Made by a program: the position numbers and the translations under genes. The notes beneath the pieces were generated by a model. That model saw nothing but the letters and a program-made list of their open reading frames with translations, searched no databases and was not told where the DNA came from. 10,166 bases of DNA, from NCBI GenBank assembly GCA_013002425.1, contig JABDJQ010000147.1, positions 1 through 10,166 of the forward strand, given 5' to 3'. This document shows, one piece after another, positions 1-5,950 of this stretch. The DNA comes from Gemmatimonadota bacterium (lineage in GTDB: Bacteria > Orphanbacterota > Orphanbacteria > Orphanbacterales > Orphanbacteraceae). Position 1 is the stretch's first letter. Each line of letters opens with the position of its first letter.

Positions 1-882
1 GAAGCGAACCATGCCTGGGGCGCGATCGGCGGGCCGCCGGCCATCAGTCTGGTCGCCCACTTCCCGCTCTACCCGTCGTCGTTCGATTCCGTCGCGGTCA
101 ACGCCAAGGTCGTCGACGACGGTTCGATCACGGTCGCGAGCCTCTACTACCGCGTCGGAGCGGGGGCGTTTCAGATCGTTCCGATGACACCCGTGGGAGG
201 AGACTTCTTCGAAGCGTGGATTCCTCCGCTCTTCGACGGTGACGTGATCGAGTACTACGTATGCGCCACGGATGACGAAAGCAACGTTTCATACGATCCC
301 GCGGATGCGCCGGGTACGACACACGGCTTCACGGTACAGGACGCGCTCCCGGCGATCGCGATCAACGAAGTGACCGCTGATCCGTTCGACGACGTGAACG
401 AAGACGGCGTGGACCATTCGTACGAAGACGAGTTCATCGAGATCTATAACGCCGGCGCCGTCACGGTCGACATCTCGGGATGGCTTCTCTCCGACGACGA
501 TTCCCCTGGCGCGGAGTTTGCGTTTCCCGCGGGCACTTCGATCGCGCCGGGCGAATTCATCACGCTCTTCGGAGGCGGTTCACCGACGATTTTCCCCGGC
601 CAGGTCTTTACGGACGACGGCAGAATCGGGAACGGCCTTTCGAATACGGGCGACACGGTGACTCTCGTGCGCGCCGGCGTTCTCATCGACGAATTCACCT
701 GGGGAACCGAAGGCAACATGAACGAGTCGATGATCCGTGTCCCGGACGGCACGGGGCCCTGGACCCGGCCGTCGCAGGAGGGCCGGCCGTGGTCGTTCAG
801 CCCCCAGGCGACAAACGGCGGCGGCAGCACCCGCACGTCCCAGACGAGCTGGTCGGCGGTCAAGTCGCTCTTCCTCGATTGA
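1..882 (+). CDS. Exported lamin-tail-domain (LTD) protein, 3' part only
   Basis: The reading frame is open from the first base of the window and stops at TGA 880-882, so this is the C-terminal 293 residues of a longer protein. Residues about 117-235 look like a lamin tail domain (Ig-like beta sandwich): they begin AIAINEVTADP, continue DEFIEIYNAG and DISGWLLSDDD, and then give the PAGTSIAPGEFITLF segment typical of bacterial LTDs. A DVNEDG segment just before DEFIEIYN fits the DxNxDG calcium-loop pattern. The preceding ~115 residues are rich in V, Y, D and G, probably another beta domain. There are almost no lysines and many acidic residues, as in extracellular proteins. The C-terminus is a Gly/Ser/Thr linker followed by a short tail, SWSAVKSLFLD. 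Bacterial LTD proteins are mostly surface or secreted, often attached to nucleases, phosphatases or adhesins. The enzymatic part, if any, lies upstream of the window. The domain call is firm; the role is unknown. Confidence 0.82.
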   Translation, partial: EANHAWGAIGGPPAISLVAHFPLYPSSFDSVAVNAKVVDDGSITVASLYYRVGAGAFQIVPMTPVGGDFFEAWIPPLFDGDVIEYYVCATDDESNVSYDPADAPGTTHGFTVQDALPAIAINEVTADPFDDVNEDGVDHSYEDEFIEIYNAGAVTVDISGWLLSDDDSPGAEFAFPAGTSIAPGEFITLFGGGSPTIFPGQVFTDDGRIGNGLSNTGDTVTLVRAGVLIDEFTWGTEGNMNESMIRVPDGTGPWTRPSQEGRPWSFSPQATNGGGSTRTSQTSWSAVKSLFLD

Positions 883-910
883 CGAGCGTGACGGGAAACT
901 AGTCCGTTTG

Positions 911-996
911 CGGAACCAGGGAGTGCCCCGAACCGGCTCTTCGCGTGGCCGGGTCCTCCACGGCGAAGGGGCGGAGGGAGTCGCTCCCTGGTTCCG
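911..996. repeat. 13-bp perfect inverted repeat with nested hairpin
   Basis: CGGAACCAGGGAG at 911-923 is the exact reverse complement of 984-996, with 60 bases between the arms. The right arm also takes part in a second, tighter structure: AGGGAG (975-980), loop TCG, CTCCCT (984-989). The two folds exclude each other. The element lies 28 bases after the lamin-tail gene and just before the promoter at 1013. No T-run follows, so it is not a classical intrinsic terminator. It could be a transcript-end structure, an operator or a REP-like remnant. Apart from this element and the promoter, I see nothing in the 883-1070 gap. Confidence 0.6.
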
Positions 997-1012
997 TCCA
1001 TCGGAAAGGGCT

Positions 1013-1041
1013 TTGACAGCGCCGGTCCGGGTGGGTAAGCT
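1013..1041 (+). promoter_or_regulatory. Sigma70-type promoter for the glycosyltransferase operon
   Basis: There is a perfect -35 hexamer TTGACA at 1013-1018, a 17-base spacer, and TAAGCT at 1036-1041 as the -10. The -10 keeps the important T1, A2 and T6 positions of TATAAT. Transcription would start near 1048, giving a leader of about 23 bases before the GTG at 1071. A Shine-Dalgarno-like AAGGGGA lies at 1058-1064, six bases ahead of the start. The prediction rests on consensus matching alone. Confidence 0.55.
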
Positions 1042-1070
1042 TTCGACGGCTTCCACCAAGGGGACGGCGT

Positions 1071-2276
1071 GTGATCCCGACTCTCATTGTCATTGCCTAC
1101 ATACTGGTGTTTCTCGAGTTCCTGATCCTGACGGGCGCGTTTCGCTTCGGGCGGCGCGAACGGAAGAGGAGCGCGCGCCGCGCCGACTACGCGCCCCGCG
1201 CCGCGATTCTCTCGCCGCACTACGGCTGGGACGACCAGACGGAGCGGAACGCCCGGTTTCTGCTCGCCCAGGACTACCCCGGCGACTGGGAAGTGGTGTT
1301 CATCACGCACAAGCGCGACGGCGAAACCCCGGATCCTTCGTACGAACCGCTCAGGGCGCTGGCGGCCGAGCACGGGCGCGCCCGCGTGCTGCTCGCGTCG
1401 AACATCGTCGACAACAAGCTCGATCGCTCGCAGAAGGTCGAGAACCTGTTGACGGCCGTACACGCGCTCGATCCCGAAGTGGAGGTGCTGGCATTCGTCG
1501 ACGCCGACTCGCGCGTGCGGCCTGACTGGCTGGTCAATCTCGTGCAGCCGCTGCAGGAAGACAGAGTCGGCGCCACCGTGGGCGCCCGCTATTACGTTCC
1601 CCATACGCGCAATCTCGCGACGCTGGTCGAATCGGTCTGGATCAACATCCAGTTGCTCTGGCAGGGAGACCATCCGCGTGGCATGGTCTGGGGCGGTTCG
1701 AACGCCATGCGCCGGGAACTGTTCGAGCGGGCGGACGTCGCGGGCCGCTGGGAGAACGCGCCGTTCGAGGACCACCATCTGACGAACGCCGTCCGCGACC
1801 TCGGCAGGATCGTTCATTTCGCTCCCGAGGTAATCGTCGTTACCGAGATGTTCGAAAGAAGTTGGGCGCAGGTTCTCGAGTTCACCAACCGCCAGATCAT
1901 CGTCACGTATCGCATGGGTCTCAAGACGCCGTGGGCCTTGATTCTGCTCATGTATCTTCCCAAGGCGCTCATCGTAATGGGGCTGGGAGCCGTGTACTGG
2001 AACTACCCCCCTTACCTGCTCGCGATTGCCGGGATTCCGCTGATCGATGTCACCATGTGTTTCGCCTCTTTCTGGCTCCTGCCGCGCTGGCTGCGCCGCG
2101 AGCCGAAGGTGCTGGGTTCTCATATTCTCGCGTCGCTCCTGTGTCCCCTTTCCATGCTCGTTGCCATTATCAACGCATTGAACGCCCTCTTCCGTAGCGA
2201 GATCGTTTGGGGAGGCGTACGTTATGTGATACCCTCCGCGACCGAATGCCGGGTAGTGGGGCGGGAGACGAAGTAG
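1071..2276 (+). CDS. Membrane glycosyltransferase, GT2/GT21-like (ceramide glucosyltransferase-type)
   Basis: A 401-residue protein starting at GTG 1071, supported by AAGGGGA six bases upstream. It has an N-terminal membrane segment (residues ~2-22), a cytosolic GT-A catalytic domain (~40-280) and about three C-terminal membrane segments (~287-309, 313-338, 350-372). The D-x-D metal and sugar-nucleotide site is DADS at 144-147, in FVDADSRVRPDWL. The acidic acceptor/base motif is FEDHHL at 232-237, and GGSNAMRRELF at 208-218 is the usual loop between them. RQIIVTYR at 274-281 stands where processive and ceramide-type enzymes have (Q/R)xxRW, but it is not an exact match. This layout fits enzymes that move a sugar from a nucleotide donor to a lipid or polymer at the inner face of the membrane. 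Donor and acceptor cannot be read from the sequence. It leads an operon with a radical SAM gene and a Rid-family gene. Confidence 0.85.
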   Translation: MIPTLIVIAYILVFLEFLILTGAFRFGRRERKRSARRADYAPRAAILSPHYGWDDQTERNARFLLAQDYPGDWEVVFITHKRDGETPDPSYEPLRALAAEHGRARVLLASNIVDNKLDRSQKVENLLTAVHALDPEVEVLAFVDADSRVRPDWLVNLVQPLQEDRVGATVGARYYVPHTRNLATLVESVWINIQLLWQGDHPRGMVWGGSNAMRRELFERADVAGRWENAPFEDHHLTNAVRDLGRIVHFAPEVIVVTEMFERSWAQVLEFTNRQIIVTYRMGLKTPWALILLMYLPKALIVMGLGAVYWNYPPYLLAIAGIPLIDVTMCFASFWLLPRWLRREPKVLGSHILASLLCPLSMLVAIINALNALFRSEIVWGGVRYVIPSATECRVVGRETK

Positions 2277-2293
2277 GGCGGAAACATCCGCCC
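2276..2293 (+). other. Intercistronic stem-loop at the glycosyltransferase stop
   Basis: GGGCGGA (2276-2282) pairs perfectly with TCCGCCC (2287-2293) around an AACA loop. The first stem base is the last base of the TAG stop codon. An 8-bp palindrome CCCGCGGG follows at 2299-2306. There is no T-run, so full termination is unlikely. A partial attenuator or an mRNA 3'-end stabiliser between the first and second operon genes is more plausible. Confidence 0.45.
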
Positions 2294-2330
2294 GGAACCC
2301 CGCGGGAATCAATCGAGAGGGAGAGTCCGA

Positions 2331-3551
2331 GTGCCGACGCGCAGCCGAATCAAACCGCGTAACTTTCTGAAACACGTCACGAGCGCCCTGACGGACGACT
2401 GGCGGACATCGACGAACTTCGTGAGCTACCAGCTCGCGAAAGAGACGTTTTCCTATCGCCATCCGCTCGGCGCGAAACACGGTCGCGGAGACAAACTCCG
2501 CCAGATCAGCGTTCGCATCACGGACATGTGCAACCTGCGCTGCCACTCCTGCGGCCAGTGGGGGGACAACGGCTACCTGATCGGGCAGTCGCTGAAGGAA
2601 CTGAAACAGCGCGAAGTTCCGCTCGAGACTTACAAGAAGCTCGTAGACGATCTCGTGGAGCAGAACCTGTCGCCGCTATGGTACTTCTGGGGAGGCGAGC
2701 CGATGCTCTATCCGGGTATCATCGAACTCTTCCATTATATCCATGACGCGGGCATGCCGATCACGATCGTTTCCAACGTAACGAATATGGCGAAATACGG
2801 GGAGGACCTGATCGAGACGTGTCAGATTATCTGGCTCAGCATCGACGGGCCGAACGAAGAGATCCACAATACGCAGCGACCGGGAGTTTCGAAGAAGCAC
2901 GACAACTTCCGCGACGTGAAGAACGCGCTCGAGGCGCTGGCGCGCGTGAAGCGGGAGAAAGAGAAGTTCTATCCGCTGATCGTCCCGATCAGCTGCATTA
3001 CGGCGTACAACACCGACTACGTGACGGACATCTATCGTCTCACGAACGAACACGCGGACATGCACATCTTCTATCTGACGTGGTGGATCGATCCGCACTC
3101 GGCGCAGGAGCACACGAAGGACTTCGAACGAAGGTTCGGCTTCAAGCCCAAGACGCATTACGGCTGGGTGGGGGCGTGGCACGACTTCGACCACAGCCTG
3201 ATCCTGGACCGTTTCAAGGAGATGGAAGAGATCAGCGACAAGACGGGTCGCTGCGCGCCGATCATGATGCCGAAGCTCACGAATACGGAAGACATTCGTG
3301 AGTACTACACGAACCACAAGGCATCGTTCGGATACGATCAGTGCGTGAGCATCTTCATGGCGATGGAGATCGACAGCAACGGCGACGTCTCGCTCTGCCG
3401 CGACTACCACGACTACATCATCGGCAACATCAAGACCGACACGGTAGAGTCGATGTGGAACAATCAGAAGGCGTTGAAATTCCGTTCCTCGATCGCCACG
3501 GAAGGTACGATGCCCGTCTGCCGGCGCTGCTGCGGACTCATGGGCTACTAG
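2331..3551 (+). CDS. Radical SAM protein with SPASM-like C-terminal cysteine region
   Basis: A 406-residue protein starting at GTG 2331, with GAGAGGGA at 2315-2322 as a well-spaced ribosome site. The radical SAM [4Fe-4S] signature is CNLRCHSC (C67, C71, C74), in RITDMCNLRCHSCGQW. GGEP at 121-124 is the usual AdoMet amino-group motif, followed by SNVTN (148-152) and LSIDGP (169-174). After the barrel, cysteines at 308, 338, 356, 397, 400 and 401 surround a MEIDSNGDVSLC segment and IIGNIKTDTVESMW. That is the typical shape of a SPASM or shortened 'twitch' auxiliary-cluster domain. Such enzymes make a 5'-deoxyadenosyl radical and modify peptides, proteins or small molecules. The ~55 residues before the cluster motif are basic and aromatic and not recognised. 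No small precursor-peptide gene is visible beside it. It lies 54 bases after the glycosyltransferase and 5 bases before the Rid gene, so it is probably co-transcribed with both. The substrate is unknown. Confidence 0.88.
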   Translation: MPTRSRIKPRNFLKHVTSALTDDWRTSTNFVSYQLAKETFSYRHPLGAKHGRGDKLRQISVRITDMCNLRCHSCGQWGDNGYLIGQSLKELKQREVPLETYKKLVDDLVEQNLSPLWYFWGGEPMLYPGIIELFHYIHDAGMPITIVSNVTNMAKYGEDLIETCQIIWLSIDGPNEEIHNTQRPGVSKKHDNFRDVKNALEALARVKREKEKFYPLIVPISCITAYNTDYVTDIYRLTNEHADMHIFYLTWWIDPHSAQEHTKDFERRFGFKPKTHYGWVGAWHDFDHSLILDRFKEMEEISDKTGRCAPIMMPKLTNTEDIREYYTNHKASFGYDQCVSIFMAMEIDSNGDVSLCRDYHDYIIGNIKTDTVESMWNNQKALKFRSSIATEGTMPVCRRCCGLMGY

Positions 3552-3556
3552 CAACC

Positions 3557-3940
3557 ATGAGGAAGCGCGCGTTCTCGCAGGCGCCCTGGGAGAGCAAGGT
3601 CGGTTACTGCCGCGCGATCCGGGCGGGCGACCACGTCTACGTAACCGGTACGGCCCCGGTCGCCGAAGACGGAAGCGTCTACGCCCCGGGCGACCCGGGC
3701 GCGCAGGCCGAGCGCTGTTTCGCCCTTATTGAAAAGGCGCTGAACGATTGCGGCGCCGAGATCAAGCACGTCGTCCGCACTCGCATCTTCGTCACGAACA
3801 TCGATCAGTGGGAGCCGATCGGCGCGGCGCACGCTCGTGTGTTCCGCGACCACCCACCCGCGACGACGATGGTCGAAGTCTCCCGTCTGATCGATCCCGC
3901 GATGCTCGTCGAGATCGAAGCGGACGCCGTCATCGATTGA
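3557..3940 (+). CDS. Rid-family (YjgF/YER057c/UK114) protein lacking the RidA arginine
   Basis: A 127-residue protein starting at ATG 3557, only 5 bases after the radical SAM stop. This start gives the normal Rid length (~125-130 residues). No strong Shine-Dalgarno is visible, so translation is probably coupled to the upstream gene. Family features are VYVTGTAPV (28-36), the AQAERCFALIEKAL helix (49-62), VVRTRIFVTNIDQW (72-85) and a C-terminal MVEVSRL...VEIEADAV block. True RidA removes reactive enamine/imine intermediates such as 2-aminoacrylate and needs an arginine (R105 in E. coli, in PARSC). Here the matching segment is PATTM, with Thr103 at that position. This is therefore a Rid paralogue outside the classical deaminase group. 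It may act on another imine-like intermediate or bind a ligand. Its place in the operon suggests a helper role for the radical SAM/glycosyltransferase pair, which is inference. Confidence 0.88.
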   Translation: MRKRAFSQAPWESKVGYCRAIRAGDHVYVTGTAPVAEDGSVYAPGDPGAQAERCFALIEKALNDCGAEIKHVVRTRIFVTNIDQWEPIGAAHARVFRDHPPATTMVEVSRLIDPAMLVEIEADAVID

Positions 3941-4007
3941 TCCCTGCCTAGTTCGCGGCGCGGACGCCGCGATGGAAAGTTCCCTGCCTAGTTCGCGGCG
4001 CGGACGC
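3941..4007. repeat. 27-bp direct repeat, 40-bp period, duplicating the protease gene tail
   Basis: Bases 3941-3967 and 3981-4007 are identical over 27 positions, beginning TCCCTGCCTAGTTCGCG. Thirteen bases separate the copies. The right copy contains the last codons (VRAAN) and the stop of the - strand protease, plus 7 bases beyond it. The left copy is the same segment repeated downstream of that stop, directly abutting the TGA of the Rid gene. It looks like a tandem duplication in the convergent intergenic space. Confidence 0.9.
3953..3972. terminator. Hairpin between convergent genes, possible bidirectional terminator
   Basis: TCGCGGCG (3953-3960) pairs perfectly with CGCCGCGA (3965-3972) around a CGGA tetraloop, giving an 8-bp GC-rich stem in the gap between the Rid and protease stop codons. 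No T-run follows on either strand, so it is not a textbook rho-independent terminator. Its position would suit transcript-end formation for both genes. It exists only because the duplicated left copy reads CGCCGC where the coding copy reads CGCGGC. Confidence 0.35.
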
Positions 4008-5853
4008 GGCTCATCGCGTTTGCGGGATGAATCAGTCGCACCGGGCGCTCGCCCGCCATTCTTTCTTCTGACGTCTCGACGATCACGTCGCGGACTTCTT
4101 TCGGCTGCATCTCCGGGCGCACCGCGAGGATCTTCGCGACCAGGTTCGTCACGTTCGGCGACGACATGGACGTCCCGCTCGCGGGCATACGGTCGCCGCC
4201 GGGCACGTAGCTCTCCACTTCGAAGCCGTTCGCGTACACGTCGACTCTACCGAAGCTCGTGAAGCTCGTTTCGTCGCCGGCCTGATCGACGGCGCCGACG
4301 GTCATGATGTTCGGCAGATCGAACGCGGCGGGAATGGCTTCGACGAACTCGTTGTCGAGATCCGAGTTCCCGGCGGAGGTGATGAACAGAATGCCGGGCG
4401 CGCCGGCGATGGCTTTCTCGAGCCCGGTCTTCGAGATCTCGAAGATCTCACGCGCTTTCGCCTTTCGCTCCTCGACCGTTTCACCTTCCGCATGCATCTC
4501 GAGCACGGCTTCGATCATGCCGACGTTCCCGCCCCAGCTCATGTTCACGACTCGAACGCCGTTCTTCTTGTAGTAGTCGATCGTAGCGGCGTACATGGCC
4601 GAGTCCTTGCGCGCCTGCTCGACCGTCGGCTTCTCGGGAATCATACGCGTATCGAAGGTGAGCCGCGTCGCGAGCACTTTCGCGTGTGCGTTCCCTGCGA
4701 CCGAGATCCCGGCCACGTGCGTGCCGTGCATGTAGGCGCCGTACTTCGTGAGGTTCTCGATGAAGGGTTTCACTTCGGACTGCTCGAGAGTTCCGAGCTT
4801 CTTCTTGAGCGCGGTCGCTTCTTCGCTTTCGATGTTGGACGTGACGTCGCTGAAGCCCTTCGACATGCTCTGCAGAGCGGCACGATCGCTCACCGCGCCG
4901 ATCGGATAGAGCAGGTCGGTCACCTTGTTCGCGTGCATGTCCCATGCAATCCCGTGGCGGTCGTCGACGAATCCGTTGCCGTCGTCATCCTCGCCGTTCC
5001 CGGCGATCTCCTTTTCGTTCGTCCAGATCTGGCCGGGTATGCAGTCGGTGTCGACGCCCGAATCCCAGACGGCCACGACGACGTCCCGGCCGTCGCCTTC
5101 CTCGATCGTGACTTCGCGGGCCGGCCAGATATTCTCCTTCTCGACTTCGTTGGCGCGGATGAAGGCATCGTAGGAGGCAACGATCACCTCCTTGTGTGGA
5201 ATCAGCGTATTCACCATGAAGTAATTCGAAGCAAGACCCGCGGCGCGGTCGCCCGTGAGAACATTGTCGTTCTGTTCGAGAATCGGCTGCAGCACGCTTT
5301 CAATGCCGCCCCGGATCAGGGTCTCATTGAAGATCTCGGCCCGGCCCTTGGAGGATTTGAGCTCGTCGCCGACCACGGCGAACGGAAGCGGGGTGACCAG
5401 CTTGTCGAGTTCGGCCCGGAGCGCCTTGTCGAACGGTTCGGCGCCGGACTGCCTTGCGCTGATGAACGCCCTCGTGAAGAGACCCGACGTCAGCTTCTGA
5501 GAGTCTTTGTCGAGGAGTGAAACGTAGCTGTCGCGGTATTTCGCGTAGCCATCATAGTCGTCCTGGATGAACCGGATGCTCGCCAGCGTCTGATAGTAGC
5601 CGGCGAGTGTCGGCTTGTCCTGAATGTCGTACTTTTCGAGATCGTCGAGCAGGTTCTTTTCAATCTGAGCGACGAGCGCCAGAACCTTGTCCCGGTCCGA
5701 AAGGTAATCGACGGCCTTCCCGTCGATCTTGTACTCGTGTCTGGGAAGATCGTCTTTCTTCTGAATCGTGATCTTGTCAGCGGCCGCGTCGCCTGCGAGG
5801 AGCGAGCACGCGATCGCGCAGGAGAGCAGCAGTGCACCAAGTCGGAATCGCAT
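3988..5853 (-). CDS. Exported subtilisin-like serine protease (peptidase S8)
   Basis: A 621-residue protein starting at the ATG complementary to 5851-5853, preceded by a strong GGAGGT seven bases upstream. This start gives a clean signal sequence: MRFRLG, then a hydrophobic stretch to about residue 21, then GDAAADK. Signal peptidase I cleavage after AAA is likely; a lipoprotein at C12 or C16 is possible but the boxes are weak. The complete S8 triad is visible: Asp264 in AVWDSGVD, His376 in MHGTHVAG and Ser562 in SGTSMSSP, with oxyanion Asn496 in SAGNSD. NGEDDDGNGFVDD (~286-298) is the calcium-loop-like insert common in bacterial subtilases. About 230 residues of helical, charged sequence precede the catalytic domain, probably a propeptide or accessory domain that I cannot assign. 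Asp and His are 112 residues apart, against 32 in subtilisin, because of the calcium loop plus a Lys/Glu-rich insert (~320-371). It ends shortly after the catalytic domain with no sorting domain. It probably degrades protein in the periplasm or outside the cell. Confidence 0.93.
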   Translation of the reverse strand: MRFRLGALLLSCAIACSLLAGDAAADKITIQKKDDLPRHEYKIDGKAVDYLSDRDKVLALVAQIEKNLLDDLEKYDIQDKPTLAGYYQTLASIRFIQDDYDGYAKYRDSYVSLLDKDSQKLTSGLFTRAFISARQSGAEPFDKALRAELDKLVTPLPFAVVGDELKSSKGRAEIFNETLIRGGIESVLQPILEQNDNVLTGDRAAGLASNYFMVNTLIPHKEVIVASYDAFIRANEVEKENIWPAREVTIEEGDGRDVVVAVWDSGVDTDCIPGQIWTNEKEIAGNGEDDDGNGFVDDRHGIAWDMHANKVTDLLYPIGAVSDRAALQSMSKGFSDVTSNIESEEATALKKKLGTLEQSEVKPFIENLTKYGAYMHGTHVAGISVAGNAHAKVLATRLTFDTRMIPEKPTVEQARKDSAMYAATIDYYKKNGVRVVNMSWGGNVGMIEAVLEMHAEGETVEERKAKAREIFEISKTGLEKAIAGAPGILFITSAGNSDLDNEFVEAIPAAFDLPNIMTVGAVDQAGDETSFTSFGRVDVYANGFEVESYVPGGDRMPASGTSMSSPNVTNLVAKILAVRPEMQPKEVRDVIVETSEERMAGERPVRLIHPANAMSRVRAAN

Positions 5854-5860
5854 CGAGAAA

Positions 5861-5868
5861 ACCTCCGT
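5861..5868 (-). promoter_or_regulatory. Strong ribosome binding site deciding the protease start
   Basis: On the - strand this reads ACGGAGGT, a near-perfect anti-16S match, with seven bases between it and the ATG at 5853. It decides in favour of this start over an in-frame ATG 66 bases further upstream (5919), which would put a charged 22-residue leader before the signal peptide. Confidence 0.8.
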
Positions 5869-5896
5869 AAATGATTCGTGTCGTTCTTTTCGAGGA

Positions 5897-5926
5897 ATTA
5901 CAGGCACCCAATATACCATTTATAAG
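5897..5926 (+). promoter_or_regulatory. Candidate promoter for murJ-uvrC-xer
   Basis: ATTACA (5897-5902, four of six matches to TTGACA), an 18-base spacer and TATAAG (5921-5926, five of six matches to TATAAT) lie in an unusually AT-rich stretch of a GC-rich window. Transcription would begin about 18 bases before the murJ ATG at 5951. No good Shine-Dalgarno precedes murJ, consistent with a short leader. Confidence 0.4.
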
Positions 5927-5939
5927 CGGAAATCGTGTA
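5910..5939 (-). promoter_or_regulatory. Candidate promoter for the subtilisin-like protease
   Basis: On the - strand TATATT (5915-5910) matches five of six -10 positions. The best -35 at an 18-base spacing, TACACG (5939-5934), matches only three of six. It overlaps the candidate murJ promoter on the other strand. The expected leader is about 50 bases and includes the strong GGAGGT. The -35 is weak, so an activator or a different sigma factor could be involved. Confidence 0.25.
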
Positions 5940-5950
5940 CCCTGCCCGCC

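Noticed and set aside
444..2546. 700-codon open frame on the - strand opposite the lamin-tail, glycosyltransferase and radical SAM genes
   Set aside because: Same reason: low-complexity Arg/His/Pro-rich translation, antisense to three genes with clear family motifs.
1071..3551. Hopanoid-type HpnH (radical SAM) and HpnI (glycosyltransferase) pair
   Set aside because: The pairing is superficially similar, but this radical SAM protein has a SPASM-like C-terminus and lacks the HpnH-type cluster context (CNLACxGCG). No other hopanoid gene is nearby.
2331..3940. RiPP cluster built around the SPASM radical SAM enzyme
   Set aside because: No short precursor-peptide frame with a ribosome site is visible in the 54-base or 5-base gaps. 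The nearby protease is on the opposite strand under its own promoter.
5854..5919. Upstream in-frame start for the protease adding 22 residues
   Set aside because: The added residues are charged and would bury the signal peptide. The strong GGAGGT serves the internal ATG at 5853.
5768..5950. Upstream in-frame extension of murJ by 61 residues
   Set aside because: It overlaps the opposite protease gene and its promoter region and has no MurJ-like sequence. The family N-terminus begins just after ATG 5951.
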